This document shows positions 15,132 to 24,816 of a stretch of DNA of 64,000 bases, piece by piece; within the stretch, counting starts at the first letter, position 1; each line of letters begins with the position of its first letter. The position numbers and the translations under genes are program-made. The notes below the pieces were generated by a model. The model worked only from the letters and a program-made list of their open reading frames with translations. It was not told where the DNA came from and ran no database searches. Source of the DNA: CAURNT01 sp963539215 (lineage in GTDB: Bacteria; Fusobacteriota; Fusobacteriia; Fusobacteriales; Leptotrichiaceae); NCBI GenBank assembly GCA_963539215.1, contig CAUTJT010000008.1, forward strand, positions 11,244 through 75,243. The letters are read 5' to 3'.

Positions 15132-17648
15132 TTATCTTTCCAACTCTAATTTAACTTTTTCATCCACAATTTCAATTTTTATAACACTATTAGTAGAAAT
15201 ATTTTCTTTTAATATTAACTTAGATATATCTGTCTCTAATTCTTTTTGTATGAATCTTCTAATAGGTCTTGCACCGTAATTAGGATCATATGCGTTATTT
15301 ACAACATAATCTATTAAATTTTCATCAAATTTAATAACTATTAATCTATCTTTTAATTTTTCATTCATTTTAGATAACTCAAGTCTAACTATATTTTTAA
15401 TACTTTCTTTATCTAATGAATTAAATGTAATAATTTCATCTAATCTATTTAAAAACTCTGGTTTAAATCTAGATTTTAATTCTTCTTCTACCATTTCTTT
15501 TCTTCCATCTAATATATATTCTGAACCTATATTTGATGTCATAATTATTATAGTATTCTTAAAATCAACTAATCTTCCTTTACCATCTGTAAGTCTACCA
15601 TCATCTAAAACTTGTAATAATATATTAAATACATCAGGATGTGCTTTTTCTATTTCATCAAGAAGTATTACAGAATAAGGTTTTCTTCTAACCTTTTCTG
15701 TTAATTGCCCACCTTCTTCATAACCAACATAACCAGGAGGTGCTCCTATTAATCTTGCCACTGAATGTTTCTCCATATATTCACTCATGTCTATTCTAAT
15801 TATTAGATTTTCATCATCAAATAAATTCTTAGCTAATTGCTTCGTTACATATGTTTTCCCTACACCTGTTGGACCTAAAAACATAAAAGAACCTATAGGT
15901 CTATTAATATCTTTAAGACCCGCACGAGATCTAAGAACTGTATCTGCAATTGAACTTATAGCTTGATCTTGTCCTATCACCTTTTCTTTTAAATGTTCTT
16001 CTAAAGATAGGATTTTTTCATTTTCACTTTGAACTAATTTTCCAACAGGTATACCAGTCCATTTAGCAACTATTTCAGCTATTTGTTCTTTACCTATAAT
16101 TTGAGAAACTAAATTATTATTTTCAGATTTTTCTCTGATTTCATTTAATTCTCTTTCAAGTTTTGGAATTATATCATACTTATATTCAGCTACTTTTCCA
16201 TAGTCTGCTACTCTCTCATATTCACTAGCTTTCAAATTAGCTTCATCTATTTTCTGTTTTATTTCTTTTAATTTAACTACATTCTCTTTTTCTAAATTCC
16301 AATTTAGAGTTAATACTCTCTTTTTTTCTCCAATTTCTGCTAATTCTTTTACAATTTCTTCAAGTCTTAACTTACTTGTTTCATCCTCTTCTTTTTTAAG
16401 TGCTTCTCTTTCTATTTCAAGTTGAGCATATTTTCTATTCAACTCATCTAATTCTGTTGGTACAGAATTAATTTCAGTCTTAATTTTAGCACAAGCTTCA
16501 TCTATTAAATCTATAGCCTTATCAGGAAGAAATCTATCTTGTATGTATCTATCTGACATAGTTGCAGCCGATACTATAGCAGCATCTGATATTCTTATAC
16601 CATGATATTGTTCAAACTTTTCTTTCAATCCTCTTAATATTGAAATTGCATCATCTACAGTTGGTTCAGACACTTGTATAGGTTGAAATCTTCTTTCAAG
16701 TGCTGCATCTTTTTCTATATATTTTCTATATTCTCCTAATGTAGTTGCACCAATAACTTCTATTTCACCTCTTGCAAGCATAGGTTTTAATAAATTAGAA
16801 GCATTCATAGCACCATTTTGTCCCCCTGCACCTACTATATTATGTACTTCATCTATAAATAATATTATATTTCCACTACTTTTTTCTAAAGTATCTACAA
16901 CAGCTTTTAGTCTTTCTTCAAATTCACCTTGATATTTAGCACCTGCTATAAGAGAACCCATATCTAAAGAAAATACTGTCTTATTTTTCAAATTATCTGG
17001 TACATCTCCTGAAAAGATTCTTTGAGCTAAACCTTCAACAAGTGCAGTCTTACCAACACCTGGTTCACCTATTATCATAGGATTATTTTTATTTCTTCTA
17101 GATAATATTTGTATCAATCTACGAATTTCATTATCTCTTCCTATTACTGGATCTAACTTTCCACTTGCAGCAAGTGCAACTAAGTCTTTACCGTATTTTT
17201 TAAGAACATCAAGATTATCTTCAAATCCATCACTGTTAATTTTTCTTCCTGAAAGCATTTCATTTAAAACTTCCTCTACTTTTTTAACATCTAATCCAAA
17301 ATTTTTAATTCTTATAGTAGCAAGTAATAAGTGAATTACAGAAATATACTCATGACCCCCATCTTTTGCTAATTCATTTGCAGAATTTATCATTTCAGTA
17401 AACTCTCTGCTATATTGTAACTGTGCATTTGATGATACCTTAGGCATATTATTTAATTGTGTATATATTTCGTTTTGTAAATTATTTGTATCTACATTTA
17501 TTTTATTCAATACAGACTTAGTTGTATCATCATTAGATACCAATTCTAACATCAAGTGTTCAAGTTTAATATCAGAACTTTTGAATTTACTTGCAAAATT
17601 CATTGCATTTTCTAAAACTTCTAGCGCTTTCCTAGTAAATTTATTCAT
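15132..17648 (-). CDS. clpB: ClpB disaggregase
   Basis: Hexameric AAA+ chaperone that dissolves protein aggregates with DnaK. It has 838 residues from the ATG at 17648, chosen because GAGGTG lies just before it (the longer frame starts inside that site). Domains: Clp N domain (1-145), AAA-1 with Walker A GEPGVGKT near 194-201, the coiled-coil middle domain (about 400-520) that marks ClpB rather than ClpC or ClpA, and AAA-2 with GPTGVGKT near 590. No ClpP-binding loop was noticed. Regulated by a CIRCE element upstream. Confidence 0.95.
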   Translation of the reverse strand: MNKFTRKALEVLENAMNFASKFKSSDIKLEHLMLELVSNDDTTKSVLNKINVDTNNLQNEIYTQLNNMPKVSSNAQLQYSREFTEMINSANELAKDGGHEYISVIHLLLATIRIKNFGLDVKKVEEVLNEMLSGRKINSDGFEDNLDVLKKYGKDLVALAASGKLDPVIGRDNEIRRLIQILSRRNKNNPMIIGEPGVGKTALVEGLAQRIFSGDVPDNLKNKTVFSLDMGSLIAGAKYQGEFEERLKAVVDTLEKSSGNIILFIDEVHNIVGAGGQNGAMNASNLLKPMLARGEIEVIGATTLGEYRKYIEKDAALERRFQPIQVSEPTVDDAISILRGLKEKFEQYHGIRISDAAIVSAATMSDRYIQDRFLPDKAIDLIDEACAKIKTEINSVPTELDELNRKYAQLEIEREALKKEEDETSKLRLEEIVKELAEIGEKKRVLTLNWNLEKENVVKLKEIKQKIDEANLKASEYERVADYGKVAEYKYDIIPKLERELNEIREKSENNNLVSQIIGKEQIAEIVAKWTGIPVGKLVQSENEKILSLEEHLKEKVIGQDQAISSIADTVLRSRAGLKDINRPIGSFMFLGPTGVGKTYVTKQLAKNLFDDENLIIRIDMSEYMEKHSVARLIGAPPGYVGYEEGGQLTEKVRRKPYSVILLDEIEKAHPDVFNILLQVLDDGRLTDGKGRLVDFKNTIIIMTSNIGSEYILDGRKEMVEEELKSRFKPEFLNRLDEIITFNSLDKESIKNIVRLELSKMNEKLKDRLIVIKFDENLIDYVVNNAYDPNYGARPIRRFIQKELETDISKLILKENISTNSVIKIEIVDEKVKLELER

Positions 17649-17678
17649 ATTTATCACCTCATTAAATTTATTTTTTTG

Positions 17679-17705
17679 TTAGCACTCTAATGTTATTACT
17701 GCTAA
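17679..17705. promoter_or_regulatory. CIRCE element (HrcA operator) before clpB
   Basis: TTAGCACTC (17679-17687), nine bases, TACTGCTAA (17697-17705). The first arm is a perfect match to the CIRCE consensus and the second matches 7 of 9. Position, about 30 bases before the clpB start, fits HrcA heat-shock repression. Confidence 0.85.
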
Positions 17706-17751
17706 CAATTGTATATTATCATTTAATTTAGTATTTGTCAAGAAGTTTTTT

Positions 17752-17782
17752 AAAAAAAATACTCCTTTTTTTAAAAAGGAGT
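17752..17782 (-). terminator. Terminator of the M42 peptidase gene
   Basis: Minus strand: ACTCCTTTTT, AAAAAGGAGT stem (17761-17782) followed by eight T. The stem overlaps the last codons of the gene. Confidence 0.85.
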
Positions 17783-18814
17783 AACTAAATTACTTAATAA
17801 ATATGCATTTACAAGTTTTTCTGTAGCATCTATTGAATCTACATGTGTTCTTTCATAAGAATGACTAGATTCTATACCCGCTCCAAGTAGAGCATGTTTA
17901 ACTTCAGCACCTGCGCTCATAGCTGCAGAAGCATCACTTCCATAATATGGATATATATCTAATTTATATCCAATATTATTTTTCTTTGCAAGTTCCACTA
18001 AATGAAGTCTAAACTCATAATTATATGGCCCTGAAGCATCTTTAGCACATATTGAAACAGTATATTCATCAGTTGCTTGATCATCTCCCATAGCCCCCAT
18101 ATCTACAGCCAAGTATTCTACAACTTTATCAGATATATTACTATTTGCTCCATGTCCAACTTCTTCAAAAACACTAAATGCAAAATGAGTTGTATAAGGT
18201 AATTCTAGTTTTTCTTTAGAATATTTTTCTAATAAATTTAATAAAATAGCCGCCGAAACTTTATCATCTAAAAAACGAGATTTAACAAATCCATTTTCTG
18301 TAATAGTAGTTCTTGGATCAAATGAAATAAAATCTCCAACTTGTATACCCAATTCTTCAGTTTCTTTTTTATTAGTAGTTTTAGCATCTAAACGAACTTC
18401 CATATTATCTTCAGTTCTTTCTAAAGTCCCAGCTTCTCTATATACATGAGTACTTGTTTGATGTATAAGTATAGTACCTGTTAAAGTTTTATTATTAGTA
18501 GATAAATGTATCAAACAATTTTCACCTTCTATCATATTCCACGGGAACCCACCAATTTTTGCTAACTTTAATCTTCCATCAGACTTTATAGATCTGACCA
18601 TAGCACCTAAAGTATCAACGTGCGCTGTTATATATCTTTGCTTTTCATCATCTTTCCCAATTAACGTAACATTTACACCACCTTTATTAGTTCTGACAGG
18701 AGAATAGCCAAACTCTTTCAATTTTTTAAATATATAATCACTAACTTCTCTTGTATATCCTGTAGGCGAAGGAATAGAAGTTAATTCTTTTAAATATTTT
18801 ATAGTATTTTCCAT
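17771..18814 (-). CDS. M42 family metallo-aminopeptidase
   Basis: Di-zinc aminopeptidase of the glutamyl aminopeptidase/FrvX/YsdC family; trims small peptides in the cytoplasm. It has 347 residues, a standard length. Metal and catalytic residues are seen in order: His in AHVDTLGAM, Asp in FLDDKVSA, Glu-Glu in FEEVGHGAN, Asp in VDMGAM and the final His in RTHVDSID. AAAGGTG precedes the ATG. Single gene, ended by a terminator. Confidence 0.92.
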   Translation of the reverse strand: MENTIKYLKELTSIPSPTGYTREVSDYIFKKLKEFGYSPVRTNKGGVNVTLIGKDDEKQRYITAHVDTLGAMVRSIKSDGRLKLAKIGGFPWNMIEGENCLIHLSTNNKTLTGTILIHQTSTHVYREAGTLERTEDNMEVRLDAKTTNKKETEELGIQVGDFISFDPRTTITENGFVKSRFLDDKVSAAILLNLLEKYSKEKLELPYTTHFAFSVFEEVGHGANSNISDKVVEYLAVDMGAMGDDQATDEYTVSICAKDASGPYNYEFRLHLVELAKKNNIGYKLDIYPYYGSDASAAMSAGAEVKHALLGAGIESSHSYERTHVDSIDATEKLVNAYLLSNLVTPF

Positions 18815-18849
18815 TTATAGCACCTTTCTTATATATAATTAGCAATATA

Positions 18850-18882
18850 AAAGAAAAAGAAGAATTATCTTCTTCTTCTTAC
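18850..18882 (-). terminator. Probable terminator at the end of the ribosomal operon
   Basis: Minus strand AAGAAGAAGA-taat-TCTTCTTTTTCTTTT overlapping the secY stop codon. Confidence 0.6.
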
Positions 18883-20181
18883 ATTATTGAACCCTTTATA
18901 TTTCTGAGTTGCAAGATGAGAATCAATGTTTTGTATCAACTCAACAGCAACCCCAACTAAAATTAGTAAACTTGTACCTCCAAGCATTACAGGAACATTT
19001 AAAACATATCCAAACCAAAGGTTAGGTAATATTCCAAGTATAGCAAGGAATAAAGCTGTACCAAACGTTATTCTATTAACTATATATTCTAAAAACTCTG
19101 AAGTTTCTTTACCAGCTCTTTTAAGAGGTATAGTTCCTCCACTTTGTTTTAATCCATCAGCTATTTTTTCAGGATCAAATACTATAGCTGTATAGAAGAA
19201 AGAAAATAGAATTATTAATATAACAGATAAACTTAAATAAGCCCATCCTTTTTGTCCAAAAATATTTATTAAATATGATTTTGTAGTAGCATCAACTTTA
19301 AGTATAGGTAATACCGCTGATGGTACTGCAAGTATCATTGAAGCAAAAATTATAGGCATAACTCCTGCTGTATTTATTTTTATAGGCAAATAAGTTTTTC
19401 TACCAACAACTGTTTGTTCAGTATTTCCAACACCTCTGCTAGATTTACCAACATATTGTATAGGAACTCTTCTTTCACCTAACTGTATGATTACCATTAC
19501 TACTATTACAATTAAGAACATTAGTAAAGATAAATATGCTAGTGTCATATCACGACCTGAATTTTTAAGTTGTGTAATTGTCCCTCTTATAACTTGAGGT
19601 AAATTTGACACTATATTTAAGAAAATCAACATCGAAGTTCCATTACCTATACCTTTAATAGATATTCTTTCTGATAACCACATTAAGAACGCAGTACCTC
19701 CAGTAATTAAAACAACCGTTGTTATTATAAATCTTATACCAGGATCTAAAACATAATTATTAGTTTGTAAAACTATAGCTATTCCAGCAGATTGGAATAA
19801 AGTTGTAACTATAGTTAAATATCTAGACCACTGTGTTATTTTTTCTGCTTCTTTTCCACCTTCTCTTTGCATTTCTTCAATTCTTGGAAATAGTACTCCT
19901 AATATTTGAAATACAATTGAGGCATTAATGTATGGGGCTATTCCTAACGAGAATATTGAAGCTCTTTGTACCGCACCACCTGAGAATAAATCTAAGAATT
20001 GTGCTAGAGCATTACCATTTGCAAAACCTGAGAATAATTGCATATTAATTCCAGGAACTGCTATGTGAACTCCAATTCTAGCTACAAGAAAGCACCCTAG
20101 TGTAAATAAGATTCTTTTTCTTAATTCACGTGTATGAATCATTGCGTTGAATCTTACTAATAATGCTTCTTTAAAAGTCAA
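18865..20181 (-). CDS. secY: SecY translocase subunit
   Basis: Pore-forming subunit of the Sec translocon, inner membrane. It has 438 residues with ten hydrophobic segments. Family signatures are visible: the N-terminal GxxIAVPGIN region, the plug after TM1 (FSGGAVQRASIFSLGIAPYINASI), and conserved loops LGERRVPIQY and FDPEKIADGLKQSGGTIP. Last gene of the rplB-secY operon, 49 bases after rplO; adk, map and infA do not follow. Confidence 0.96.
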   Translation of the reverse strand: MTFKEALLVRFNAMIHTRELRKRILFTLGCFLVARIGVHIAVPGINMQLFSGFANGNALAQFLDLFSGGAVQRASIFSLGIAPYINASIVFQILGVLFPRIEEMQREGGKEAEKITQWSRYLTIVTTLFQSAGIAIVLQTNNYVLDPGIRFIITTVVLITGGTAFLMWLSERISIKGIGNGTSMLIFLNIVSNLPQVIRGTITQLKNSGRDMTLAYLSLLMFLIVIVVMVIIQLGERRVPIQYVGKSSRGVGNTEQTVVGRKTYLPIKINTAGVMPIIFASMILAVPSAVLPILKVDATTKSYLINIFGQKGWAYLSLSVILIILFSFFYTAIVFDPEKIADGLKQSGGTIPLKRAGKETSEFLEYIVNRITFGTALFLAILGILPNLWFGYVLNVPVMLGGTSLLILVGVAVELIQNIDSHLATQKYKGFNNVRRRR

Positions 20182-20230
20182 TTTAAATCACCCCTATTTT
20201 AATTTTGTAAAGGAAAAAAGTAAGTTAAAC

Positions 20231-20767
20231 TTACTCTCCCTCAACTTCTTTAGCATTTCCTGCAACATTTGCAAATGATTTAATTTCAAGTAATTCTACT
20301 GAACCATTGAATTTTTCAACTGAAGCTTTAGCTCCTTTTGAAACTCTATGTGCAACTACTTTTAAAGATTTTTCTAATTCATACTCACCTATTATTTTTA
20401 ATAATGAAGTATAAATTCTTTCTCCATCTTCTTTAACTATGAATTTAGCATTTTTAATTACTCTTCTTTCTAATAAAGTAGTTAATGATACTTCTTCACC
20501 GTTCTCAAATTTATCAGCTATATCTTTTAAGTTTATAACTAAAACATCTTTTTTGAACTCAGAATTAGAGAATCCTCTCTTAGGAACTCTTCTGATTAAA
20601 GGCATTTGTCCACCTTCGAACGCTGCTGAAACGTAAGTTCCTGATCTTTGTTTTTGTCCATTATGACCCTTACCAGCTGTTTTACCCCAACCAGTTCCAT
20701 GTCCTCTACCGATTCTTCTTCTTTCTCTCTTAGATCCTTCGGCAGGTCTTAACTCATTAAGATTCAT
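20231..20767 (-). CDS. rplO: Ribosomal protein L15
   Basis: 50S assembly protein. It has 178 residues, about 30 longer than usual because of a C-terminal extension after KAKASVEKFNG-like residues. The N-terminus shows the classic RRIGRGHGTGWGKTAGKGHNGQKQRSG. Ribosome site GAGGAGG lies within the end of rpmD, so the two are coupled. Confidence 0.96.
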   Translation of the reverse strand: MNLNELRPAEGSKRERRRIGRGHGTGWGKTAGKGHNGQKQRSGTYVSAAFEGGQMPLIRRVPKRGFSNSEFKKDVLVINLKDIADKFENGEEVSLTTLLERRVIKNAKFIVKEDGERIYTSLLKIIGEYELEKSLKVVAHRVSKGAKASVEKFNGSVELLEIKSFANVAGNAKEVEGE

Positions 20768-20771
20768 TGAT

Positions 20772-20951
20772 TTAAACCTCCTCTACTTTAACTAAATAAG
20801 AAACTAATTTAATTTTACCTTCTATATCTGAAGTCAAATTGTGCTCAACAGTTTGACCAACTTTTCTTAAACCTAAAGATTTAATTGTTGCGATATGGTT
20901 AGGCTTTCTTCCATTAATTCCTTTTATAAGTGTTATATTTACTTTAGTCAT
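20772..20951 (-). CDS. rpmD: Ribosomal protein L30
   Basis: It has 59 residues: MTKVNITLIKGINGRKPNHIATIKSLGLRKVGQ and onward, ending in VSYLVKVEEV. It matches the L30 pattern (LIKS-hydrophobic...IGRKPNHIATLKSLGLRKVNQTV). Placed between rpsE and rplO exactly as in the standard spc operon; GGAGG stands eight bases before the ATG. Confidence 0.95.
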   Translation of the reverse strand: MTKVNITLIKGINGRKPNHIATIKSLGLRKVGQTVEHNLTSDIEGKIKLVSYLVKVEEV

Positions 20952-20968
20952 TAATCTATCCTCCTAGC

Positions 20969-21466
20969 CTATCCTATAATTTCTTCTACTGTTTTTCCTC
21001 TTAATTTTGCAACTTCCTCTATAGATCTTAATTGTTTTAAACCATCTAATGTAGCTCTTGCAACATTATCTTTAGTTTTAGATCCTCTTATCTTAGTAAG
21101 TACATCTGTTACTCCAACTAATTCTAAAATTTCTCTTGTTGCTGATCCAGCTATTACCCCAGTCCCTTTTGAAGCTGGTTTTAATAATACTGAAGTTGCA
21201 TTAAACTTACCTATTTGTTCATGAGGTAAAGTTCCACCTTTTAATGAAACTGTTATCATATTTTTCTTAGCTCCTGCTATAGCTTTTCTTATTGCTTCAG
21301 GAACTCCGTTAGCTTTTCCTAACCCTAATCCTACTTTTCCGTTTCCGTCTCCAACTGCTGCAAGTACTGAGAATGAAATTCTTCTTCCCCCTTTAACAGT
21401 TTTAGAAACTCTACTAATTCTTAAAAGTTTTTCTTTGTATTCGTTATTTTTAACTTCTCTTGCCAA
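20969..21466 (-). CDS. rpsE: Ribosomal protein S5
   Basis: 30S protein involved in decoding fidelity. It has 165 residues. The KLLRISRVSKTVKGGRRISFSVLAAVGDGNGKVGLGLGKA segment is the S5 N-terminal signature. The start codon is TTG (21464-21466): TTGGCAAGA follows AGGAGG, and no ATG lies at the usual place. Confidence 0.96.
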   Translation of the reverse strand: MAREVKNNEYKEKLLRISRVSKTVKGGRRISFSVLAAVGDGNGKVGLGLGKANGVPEAIRKAIAGAKKNMITVSLKGGTLPHEQIGKFNATSVLLKPASKGTGVIAGSATREILELVGVTDVLTKIRGSKTKDNVARATLDGLKQLRSIEEVAKLRGKTVEEIIG

Positions 21467-21485
21467 AATAAATCCTCCTATCCTA

Positions 21486-21848
21486 TTAGAATTCTAATCC
21501 TGCTTCTCTTGCAGCATCTGCTAATGCTTTAACACGTCCTGTATAGATATATCCACTTCTATCAAATACAACCTTAGTTATTCCAGCAGATTTTGCTTTT
21601 TCAGCTATTCTTGTACCTATAATTTTAGCTGCTTCAACATTTGAACCATTTTCTACTTTGTTTCCTTTTTCTATAGTTGATGCAGAAACTAATGTTCTTC
21701 CTGTTGCATCATCTATAATTTGTGCAAATATGTTTGTTAAGCTTCTAAATACAGTAAGTCTTGGTCTTTCAGCAGTTCCACTGATTTTAGATCTAATACT
21801 TCTGTGTTTTTTTACTCTCGCTGATTTTCTATCTATTCTTTTAATCAT
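21486..21848 (-). CDS. rplR: Ribosomal protein L18
   Basis: 5S rRNA-binding protein of the 50S subunit. It has 120 residues, the normal length, ending ADAAREAGLEF, a typical L18 C-terminus. Between rplF and rpsE in standard spc order. Confidence 0.96.
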   Translation of the reverse strand: MIKRIDRKSARVKKHRSIRSKISGTAERPRLTVFRSLTNIFAQIIDDATGRTLVSASTIEKGNKVENGSNVEAAKIIGTRIAEKAKSAGITKVVFDRSGYIYTGRVKALADAAREAGLEF

Positions 21849-21860
21849 TTAAACTACCTC

Positions 21861-22394
21861 CTATCCTTTCTTACCTTCTTTTCTTCTTATCTTCTCATCT
21901 GCATATTTAACCCCTTTACCTTTATAAGGTTCTGGAGCTCTCTTAGATCTTATATCTGAAGCAACTTGACCAACTAATTGTTTGTCTATTCCTTCTACTG
22001 TAATTTTAGTATTACCTTCAACTACAAAGTTTATTCCATCTATTGGAGCTATTTCAACTGGATGAGAATATCCTAACGCTAATGTTAATCCTTTACCATT
22101 AGCTGCTACTCTGTATCCAACCCCAACTAATTCTAATTTAATTTTAAATCCTTCACTTACACCAACAACCATGTTGTTTAAGTTTGCTCTAGTAGTACCA
22201 TGTAATGCTCTTATATTTGGTAAGTCATTTGGTCTTTCTAAAGTTATTTCATTGTTTTCTATAGCAACTTTAATTTCAGAAGATAATTCTCTTGATAAAG
22301 TTCCTTTTGGTCCTTTAACAGTATATACATTACCAACATTAGTAACTTCTACACCTTTAGGTATAACTATAGGTTTTTTACCTACTCTTGACAT
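21861..22394 (-). CDS. rplF: Ribosomal protein L6
   Basis: It has 177 residues with two related RNA-binding halves. MSRVGKKPIVIPKGVEV at the start and RSKRAPEPYKGKGVKY near the end are family signatures. Confidence 0.97.
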   Translation of the reverse strand: MSRVGKKPIVIPKGVEVTNVGNVYTVKGPKGTLSRELSSEIKVAIENNEITLERPNDLPNIRALHGTTRANLNNMVVGVSEGFKIKLELVGVGYRVAANGKGLTLALGYSHPVEIAPIDGINFVVEGNTKITVEGIDKQLVGQVASDIRSKRAPEPYKGKGVKYADEKIRRKEGKKG

Positions 22395-22444
22395 TTTTTT
22401 CCTCCTTATGTGCGTAAATTTCCATAAGCGTGATTAAAGTCTAA

Positions 22445-22840
22445 TTACCAAACGTAACAAAGAACTTCTCCACCAACGCTTTGCTTTCTGCATTCTTTAT
22501 CAGTTAAAACACCTTTAGGTGTAGTAACGATAGCTATTCCTAATCCACCTAAAACTTTAGGTAAATCTTCTACTGAACTATATACTCTTCTTCCAGGTTT
22601 AGAAATTCTTTTTAGTCCTTTAATTACTGCTTCACCTTCAACAGTTTTTAAAGTTACTAAGATATCTTTTCTAGTTCCTTCTTCTTTTACTTCAAATTCT
22701 GATATATATCCTTCATTCTTTAATATATTTGCGATACTTTCTTTTATTTTAGAAAATGGTATTAATACACTATTGTGTTTAGCAGTATTAGCATTTCTAA
22801 TTCTTGTTAACATATCTGCAATAGGATCTGTTAAATGCAT
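22445..22840 (-). CDS. rpsH: Ribosomal protein S8
   Basis: 16S rRNA-binding protein of the 30S platform. It has 131 residues. It begins LTDPIADMLTRIRNA and ends GLGIAIVTTPKGVLTDKECR...VGGEVLCYVW, both diagnostic. Confidence 0.97.
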   Translation of the reverse strand: MHLTDPIADMLTRIRNANTAKHNSVLIPFSKIKESIANILKNEGYISEFEVKEEGTRKDILVTLKTVEGEAVIKGLKRISKPGRRVYSSVEDLPKVLGGLGIAIVTTPKGVLTDKECRKQSVGGEVLCYVW

Positions 22841-22859
22841 TTTTTTCCTCCTCTCAAAA

Positions 22860-23147
22860 TTACCAACTTGATTTTTTAACTCCAGGGATCATCCCTTCAC
22901 CAGCTAATTGTCTAAACATTACTCTAGATATTCCAAATTCTCTCATGTATCCTCTTGGTCTACCATTAACTTGGCATCTATTTCTTAGTCTAGTAGGTGA
23001 TGCGTTTCTAGGTAATTTAGATAATTCAACTAAAGCTTCTCTATCACCTTTTCTAGCTCTTTCTTTTAACTCCGCTCTTTTTTCTGCGTATTTATCTATT
23101 GTTCTTGCAACTTTTAAGTTTTTTTGAACCATTGCTTTTTTAGCCAT
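22860..23147 (-). CDS. rpsN: Ribosomal protein S14 (long, zinc-free type)
   Basis: It has 95 residues. NRCQVNGRPRGYMREFGISRVMFRQLA identifies S14. Only one cysteine is left where the short form has a CxxC...CxxC zinc site, so this is the zinc-independent (C-minus) type. Standard position between rplE and rpsH. Confidence 0.96.
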   Translation of the reverse strand: MAKKAMVQKNLKVARTIDKYAEKRAELKERARKGDREALVELSKLPRNASPTRLRNRCQVNGRPRGYMREFGISRVMFRQLAGEGMIPGVKKSSW

Positions 23148-23167
23148 TAAATGTTTGCACCTCCTTA

Positions 23168-23722
23168 TTATTTAGCAAAAGGCATTCCAAATGCTCTTAA
23201 TAATGCTCTTCCTTCTTCATCATTTTTTGCAGTAGTTACGAATGTGATACCCATTCCTAATACTTTATCTACTTTATCGATTTCAATTTCAGGGAATATT
23301 ATTTGTTCTTTAAGACCTAAAGTATAGTTCCCTCTTCCATCAAATCCTTTGTTTGAAACTCCTTCAAAGTCTCTTACTCTTGGTAAAGTAACACTTACTA
23401 ATCTATCTAAAAATTCAAACATTTTTTCTTTTCTTAGAGTTACTTTAGCTCCTATTAATTGACCTTCTCTTAATTTAAATCCAGCTTCTGATTTTCTTGC
23501 TTTTCTTGCAACTGGTTTTTGTCCTGTAATTTGAGCTAATTCTTTAACAGCTGTATCTATTAATTTAGGATTACTTACTGCATCTCCTAAACCCATATTT
23601 ACTATAATTTTATCTAATTTAGGTACTTCCATTATATTAGTAAGTCCTAATTCTTTCATTAATGCTGATACCATTGTTTCTTTGTATGCTTTTTGTAATC
23701 TAGGCATATATTTTTCAGACAT
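23168..23722 (-). CDS. rplE: Ribosomal protein L5
   Basis: 5S rRNA-binding, central protuberance. It has 184 residues; signatures IIVNMGLGDAV, ITGQKPVARKARKSEAGFKLREG and RDFEGVSNKGFDGRGNY. Confidence 0.97.
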   Translation of the reverse strand: MSEKYMPRLQKAYKETMVSALMKELGLTNIMEVPKLDKIIVNMGLGDAVSNPKLIDTAVKELAQITGQKPVARKARKSEAGFKLREGQLIGAKVTLRKEKMFEFLDRLVSVTLPRVRDFEGVSNKGFDGRGNYTLGLKEQIIFPEIEIDKVDKVLGMGITFVTTAKNDEEGRALLRAFGMPFAK

Positions 23723-23745
23723 TTAGGTATCCTCCTTCCCGTTTA

Positions 23746-24129
23746 TTATATTTCTTTACCAGATTTAACTGATATTCTAACTTTTTTTCCATCTTTTACT
23801 TCATATCTAACTCTTGTAGCACTCTTAACACTTTCATCCCATAACATTACTTTTGATGAGAAAATAGGTACTTCTCTTTCAACAATCTCACCTTGTGTGT
23901 TCATTTGAGTTGGTTTTAAATGTTTTTTCTTAACATTAACACCTTCAACTACAACTTTACCTAATTTAGGAAAGACTTTTAAAACTTTTCCTATTTTACC
24001 TTTATCACCTAATTGTGAAGATTTATTACTTCTTTTATCATTATTACTTCTTCCACTAATTACAACAACTGTATCTCCAGTCTTAACATGTAATTTCTTA
24101 GGAACTGATTTAATTTTAGATTTTATCAC
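23746..24129 (-). CDS. rplX: Ribosomal protein L24
   Basis: Assembly initiator of the 50S subunit. It has 127 residues, about 20 longer than common forms; a basic/serine insert (SNNDKRSNKSSQL) interrupts the KOW motif HVKTGDTVVVISG...DKGKIGKVLKVFP. VEGVNVKKKHLKP is the family signature. Confidence 0.95.
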   Translation of the reverse strand: MIKSKIKSVPKKLHVKTGDTVVVISGRSNNDKRSNKSSQLGDKGKIGKVLKVFPKLGKVVVEGVNVKKKHLKPTQMNTQGEIVEREVPIFSSKVMLWDESVKSATRVRYEVKDGKKVRISVKSGKEI

Positions 24130-24145
24130 GAAAAATTCCTCCTTC

Positions 24146-24514
24146 CTAAAGTACTTCTGGCGCTAATGAAACTATTTTCATAAAGTTCTTAGCTCTTAAT
24201 TCTCTTGCAACAGGTCCAAATATTCTTGTCCCTCTCATTTCTAATGCAGTGTTTAAAATTACAGCTGCATTGTCATCAAATTTTATATATGATCCGTCTG
24301 CTCTTCTAGTTTCTTTTTTAGTTCTTACTATAACTGCTTTTACAACGTCACCTTTTTTAACATTTCCATTAGGTATAGCTTCTTTTACAGATGCTACAAC
24401 AACGTCACCTATTCTTCCGAATCTCTTTTTTGAACCACCTAATACTCTAATAACCATGATTTTCTTTGCACCAGTGTTATCAGCAACATTAAGTATACTT
24501 TGTTGTTGAACCAT
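24146..24514 (-). CDS. rplN: Ribosomal protein L14
   Basis: It has 122 residues. VADNTGAKKIMVIRVLGGSKKR and GTRIFGPVARELR are diagnostic. First gene of the classical spc order. Confidence 0.97.
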   Translation of the reverse strand: MVQQQSILNVADNTGAKKIMVIRVLGGSKKRFGRIGDVVVASVKEAIPNGNVKKGDVVKAVIVRTKKETRRADGSYIKFDDNAAVILNTALEMRGTRIFGPVARELRAKNFMKIVSLAPEVL

Positions 24515-24550
24515 TTAATAGTTCCTCCTCCCGTAAATAAATAGTATATA

Positions 24551-24805
24551 TTATTTAGCTTTCTCTATTATTTCAACTACTCTCCAGTTTTTATCCTTAC
24601 TTAAAGGTCTAGTTTCCATAATTCTAACTTTATCTCCAACATGACATTCATTTAATTCATCATGTGCTTTATATCTTTTAGAAGTTTTAACTCTCTTTTT
24701 ATATAATTTATGAAGTTTCATCGTATTTTCTACAACTACTACTGTCTTATCCATTTTATCAGAAACAACTATTCCTTCTCTGACTTTTCTTTCATTTCTT
24801 TCCAC
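24551..24805 (-). CDS. rpsQ: Ribosomal protein S17
   Basis: It has 84 residues. OB-fold signatures GIVVSDKMDKTVVV and HVGDKVRIMETRPLSKDKNWRVVEI. Confidence 0.97.
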   Translation of the reverse strand: MERNERKVREGIVVSDKMDKTVVVVENTMKLHKLYKKRVKTSKRYKAHDELNECHVGDKVRIMETRPLSKDKNWRVVEIIEKAK

Positions 24806-24816
24806 TCAGAATCCTC